From: an uncultured Clostridium sp.
GTDB lineage: Bacteria; Bacillota; Clostridia; Clostridiales; Clostridiaceae
DNA: 64,000 nucleotides
NCBI GenBank assembly: GCA_934755305.1
Contig: CAKVLD010000008.1
Coordinates: forward strand, 1 to 64,000
Direction of reading: 5' to 3'
The position numbers and the translations under genes were made by a program. The notes beneath the pieces were generated by a model that worked only from the letters and a program-made list of their open reading frames with translations, had not been told where the DNA came from and searched no databases. Below are positions 63,537 to 64,000 of the stretch, piece by piece (the stretch's first letter is position 1; each line of letters begins with the position of its first letter).

Positions 63537-64000
63537 TTATAATTCTATATAATTAACTTTTAAATTATTTTTATCCATAATTTCTTTTTCTAAAGTATGA
63601 CAAGTAAATATTAAAGCCTGCCCTTTCACCTTTTCATTTATCATAAGTAAAGCTTTCTCTCTTCTAATGTTATCATATTGTACAAAGGTATCATCTAAAA
63701 TAATTGGTATCTCTTCCTCTTGGAATATCAACCCAACTAAAGCTATTCTTAAAGCTAAATATAATTGATCACTAGCTCCATTACTTAGGTAATTGCCCTT
63801 AAATAAATTTAAGTTGTCTCTTACAGTCATTTCATAGTTTTCCCCTAATTTCACTTCTATATACTTATCACCTGTTAAAATTCTGAATATATCTGCAATA
63901 TTACTATTTAAAGCTGGACCTATATCTCTTCTTATTTCATCAAAAGATTCTTTCATAGTATCTATAGCTATGTCTAAAGCTTTTACCTTATTTTCACTCA
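63537..64000 (-). CDS. SbcC/YhaN-like ATPase, C-terminal part (cut by window edge)
   Basis: The frame is open through base 64000, so the gene starts outside the window; the ATG at 63956 is internal. The visible part has the ABC-type signature region LSNGASDQLYLALRIAL, Walker B IPIILDDTFVQYD and the histidine in FTCH, as in SMC/Rad50-like ATPases of the SbcC/YhaN group (AAA_27). Such proteins carry long coiled coils and often pair with an SbcD-type nuclease encoded next to them. The partner would lie outside the window. Confidence 0.8.
   Translation of the reverse strand, partial: SENKVKALDIAIDTMKESFDEIRRDIGPALNSNIADIFRILTGDKYIEVKLGENYEMTVRDNLNLFKGNYLSNGASDQLYLALRIALVGLIFQEEEIPIILDDTFVQYDNIRREKALLMINEKVKGQALIFTCHTLEKEIMDKNNLKVNYIEL

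Noticed and set aside
63537..63956. ATG at 63956 as the start of a complete 139-aa protein
   Set aside because: The frame is open to the window edge and the visible domain is only the C-terminal lobe of a larger ATPase.

Overview
The window is AT-rich, with strong AGGAGG-type ribosome-binding sites and the gene block radC-mreBCD-PBP2-minCDE-rodA-mgsA followed by a SpoIVFA/SpoIVFB-like pair. This points to an endospore-forming Clostridium (sensu lato). The species cannot be named from the sequence alone. Almost all genes lie on the minus strand.

Bases 1-29243 hold one metallophore (siderophore) locus. A DtxR/MntR-type repressor is cut by the left edge. Two long minus-strand units follow. The biosynthetic unit (28074 to 8590) encodes an aryl-AMP ligase, a 2958-aa NRPS (ArCP-Cy-A-PCP-Cy-A-PCP), a thiazolinyl-imide-reductase/methyltransferase fusion, a second NRPS (docking-Cy-A(MT)-PCP-TE) and a saccharopine-dehydrogenase-like oxidoreductase. 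The transport unit (8391 to 258) encodes a complete ECF transporter (S, T and fused double ATPase), an AraC activator, two YbtP/YbtQ-like ABC proteins and a type II thioesterase. A second AraC gene (28287-29243) diverges from the ligase. All three adenylation domains carry a cysteine-type pocket and there is no polyketide module. The predicted product is therefore an aryl-capped tris-cysteine (thiazoline/thiazolidine) metallophore. Its layout recalls equibactin of Streptococcus equi and coelibactin of Streptomyces more than yersiniabactin. The control DNA is unusually legible: two near-identical 16-bp palindromes at the two main promoters, two tandem ATGGAG repeats with 20-bp spacing at the transporter promoters, and a 14/15 Fur-type box ahead of the ABC genes.

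Bases 29553-33292 hold ridA and an NAD-salvage regulon: pncB, pncA and a Nudix-type NrtR regulator. Two matching palindromes (31708-31728 and 33308-33326) are likely NrtR operators. Bases 33376-38843 are more accessory: a methyltransferase, a nucleotidyltransferase with a tiny overlapping partner, a large peptidoglycan-binding/DUF1906 protein, an orphan membrane protein, an IS110 transposase scrap joined to a lysin scrap, and what looks like the decayed 5' end of another element.

Bases 38844-54836 are core cell-envelope and division genes: spoIVFB-like, M23/SpoIVFA-like, mgsA, rodA, minE, minD, minC, two tandem PBP2 paralogues, mreD, mreC, mreB, radC, maf and a SPOR protein. Bases 54985-64000 carry a GNAT acetyltransferase, a PepD-type dipeptidase, pyk, an S1-domain protein, a CBS protein, a small membrane protein, a membrane-anchored MutS-like ATPase, a ZnuA-like lipoprotein with a clear promoter, and the 3' end of an SbcC/YhaN-like ATPase that runs off the right edge.
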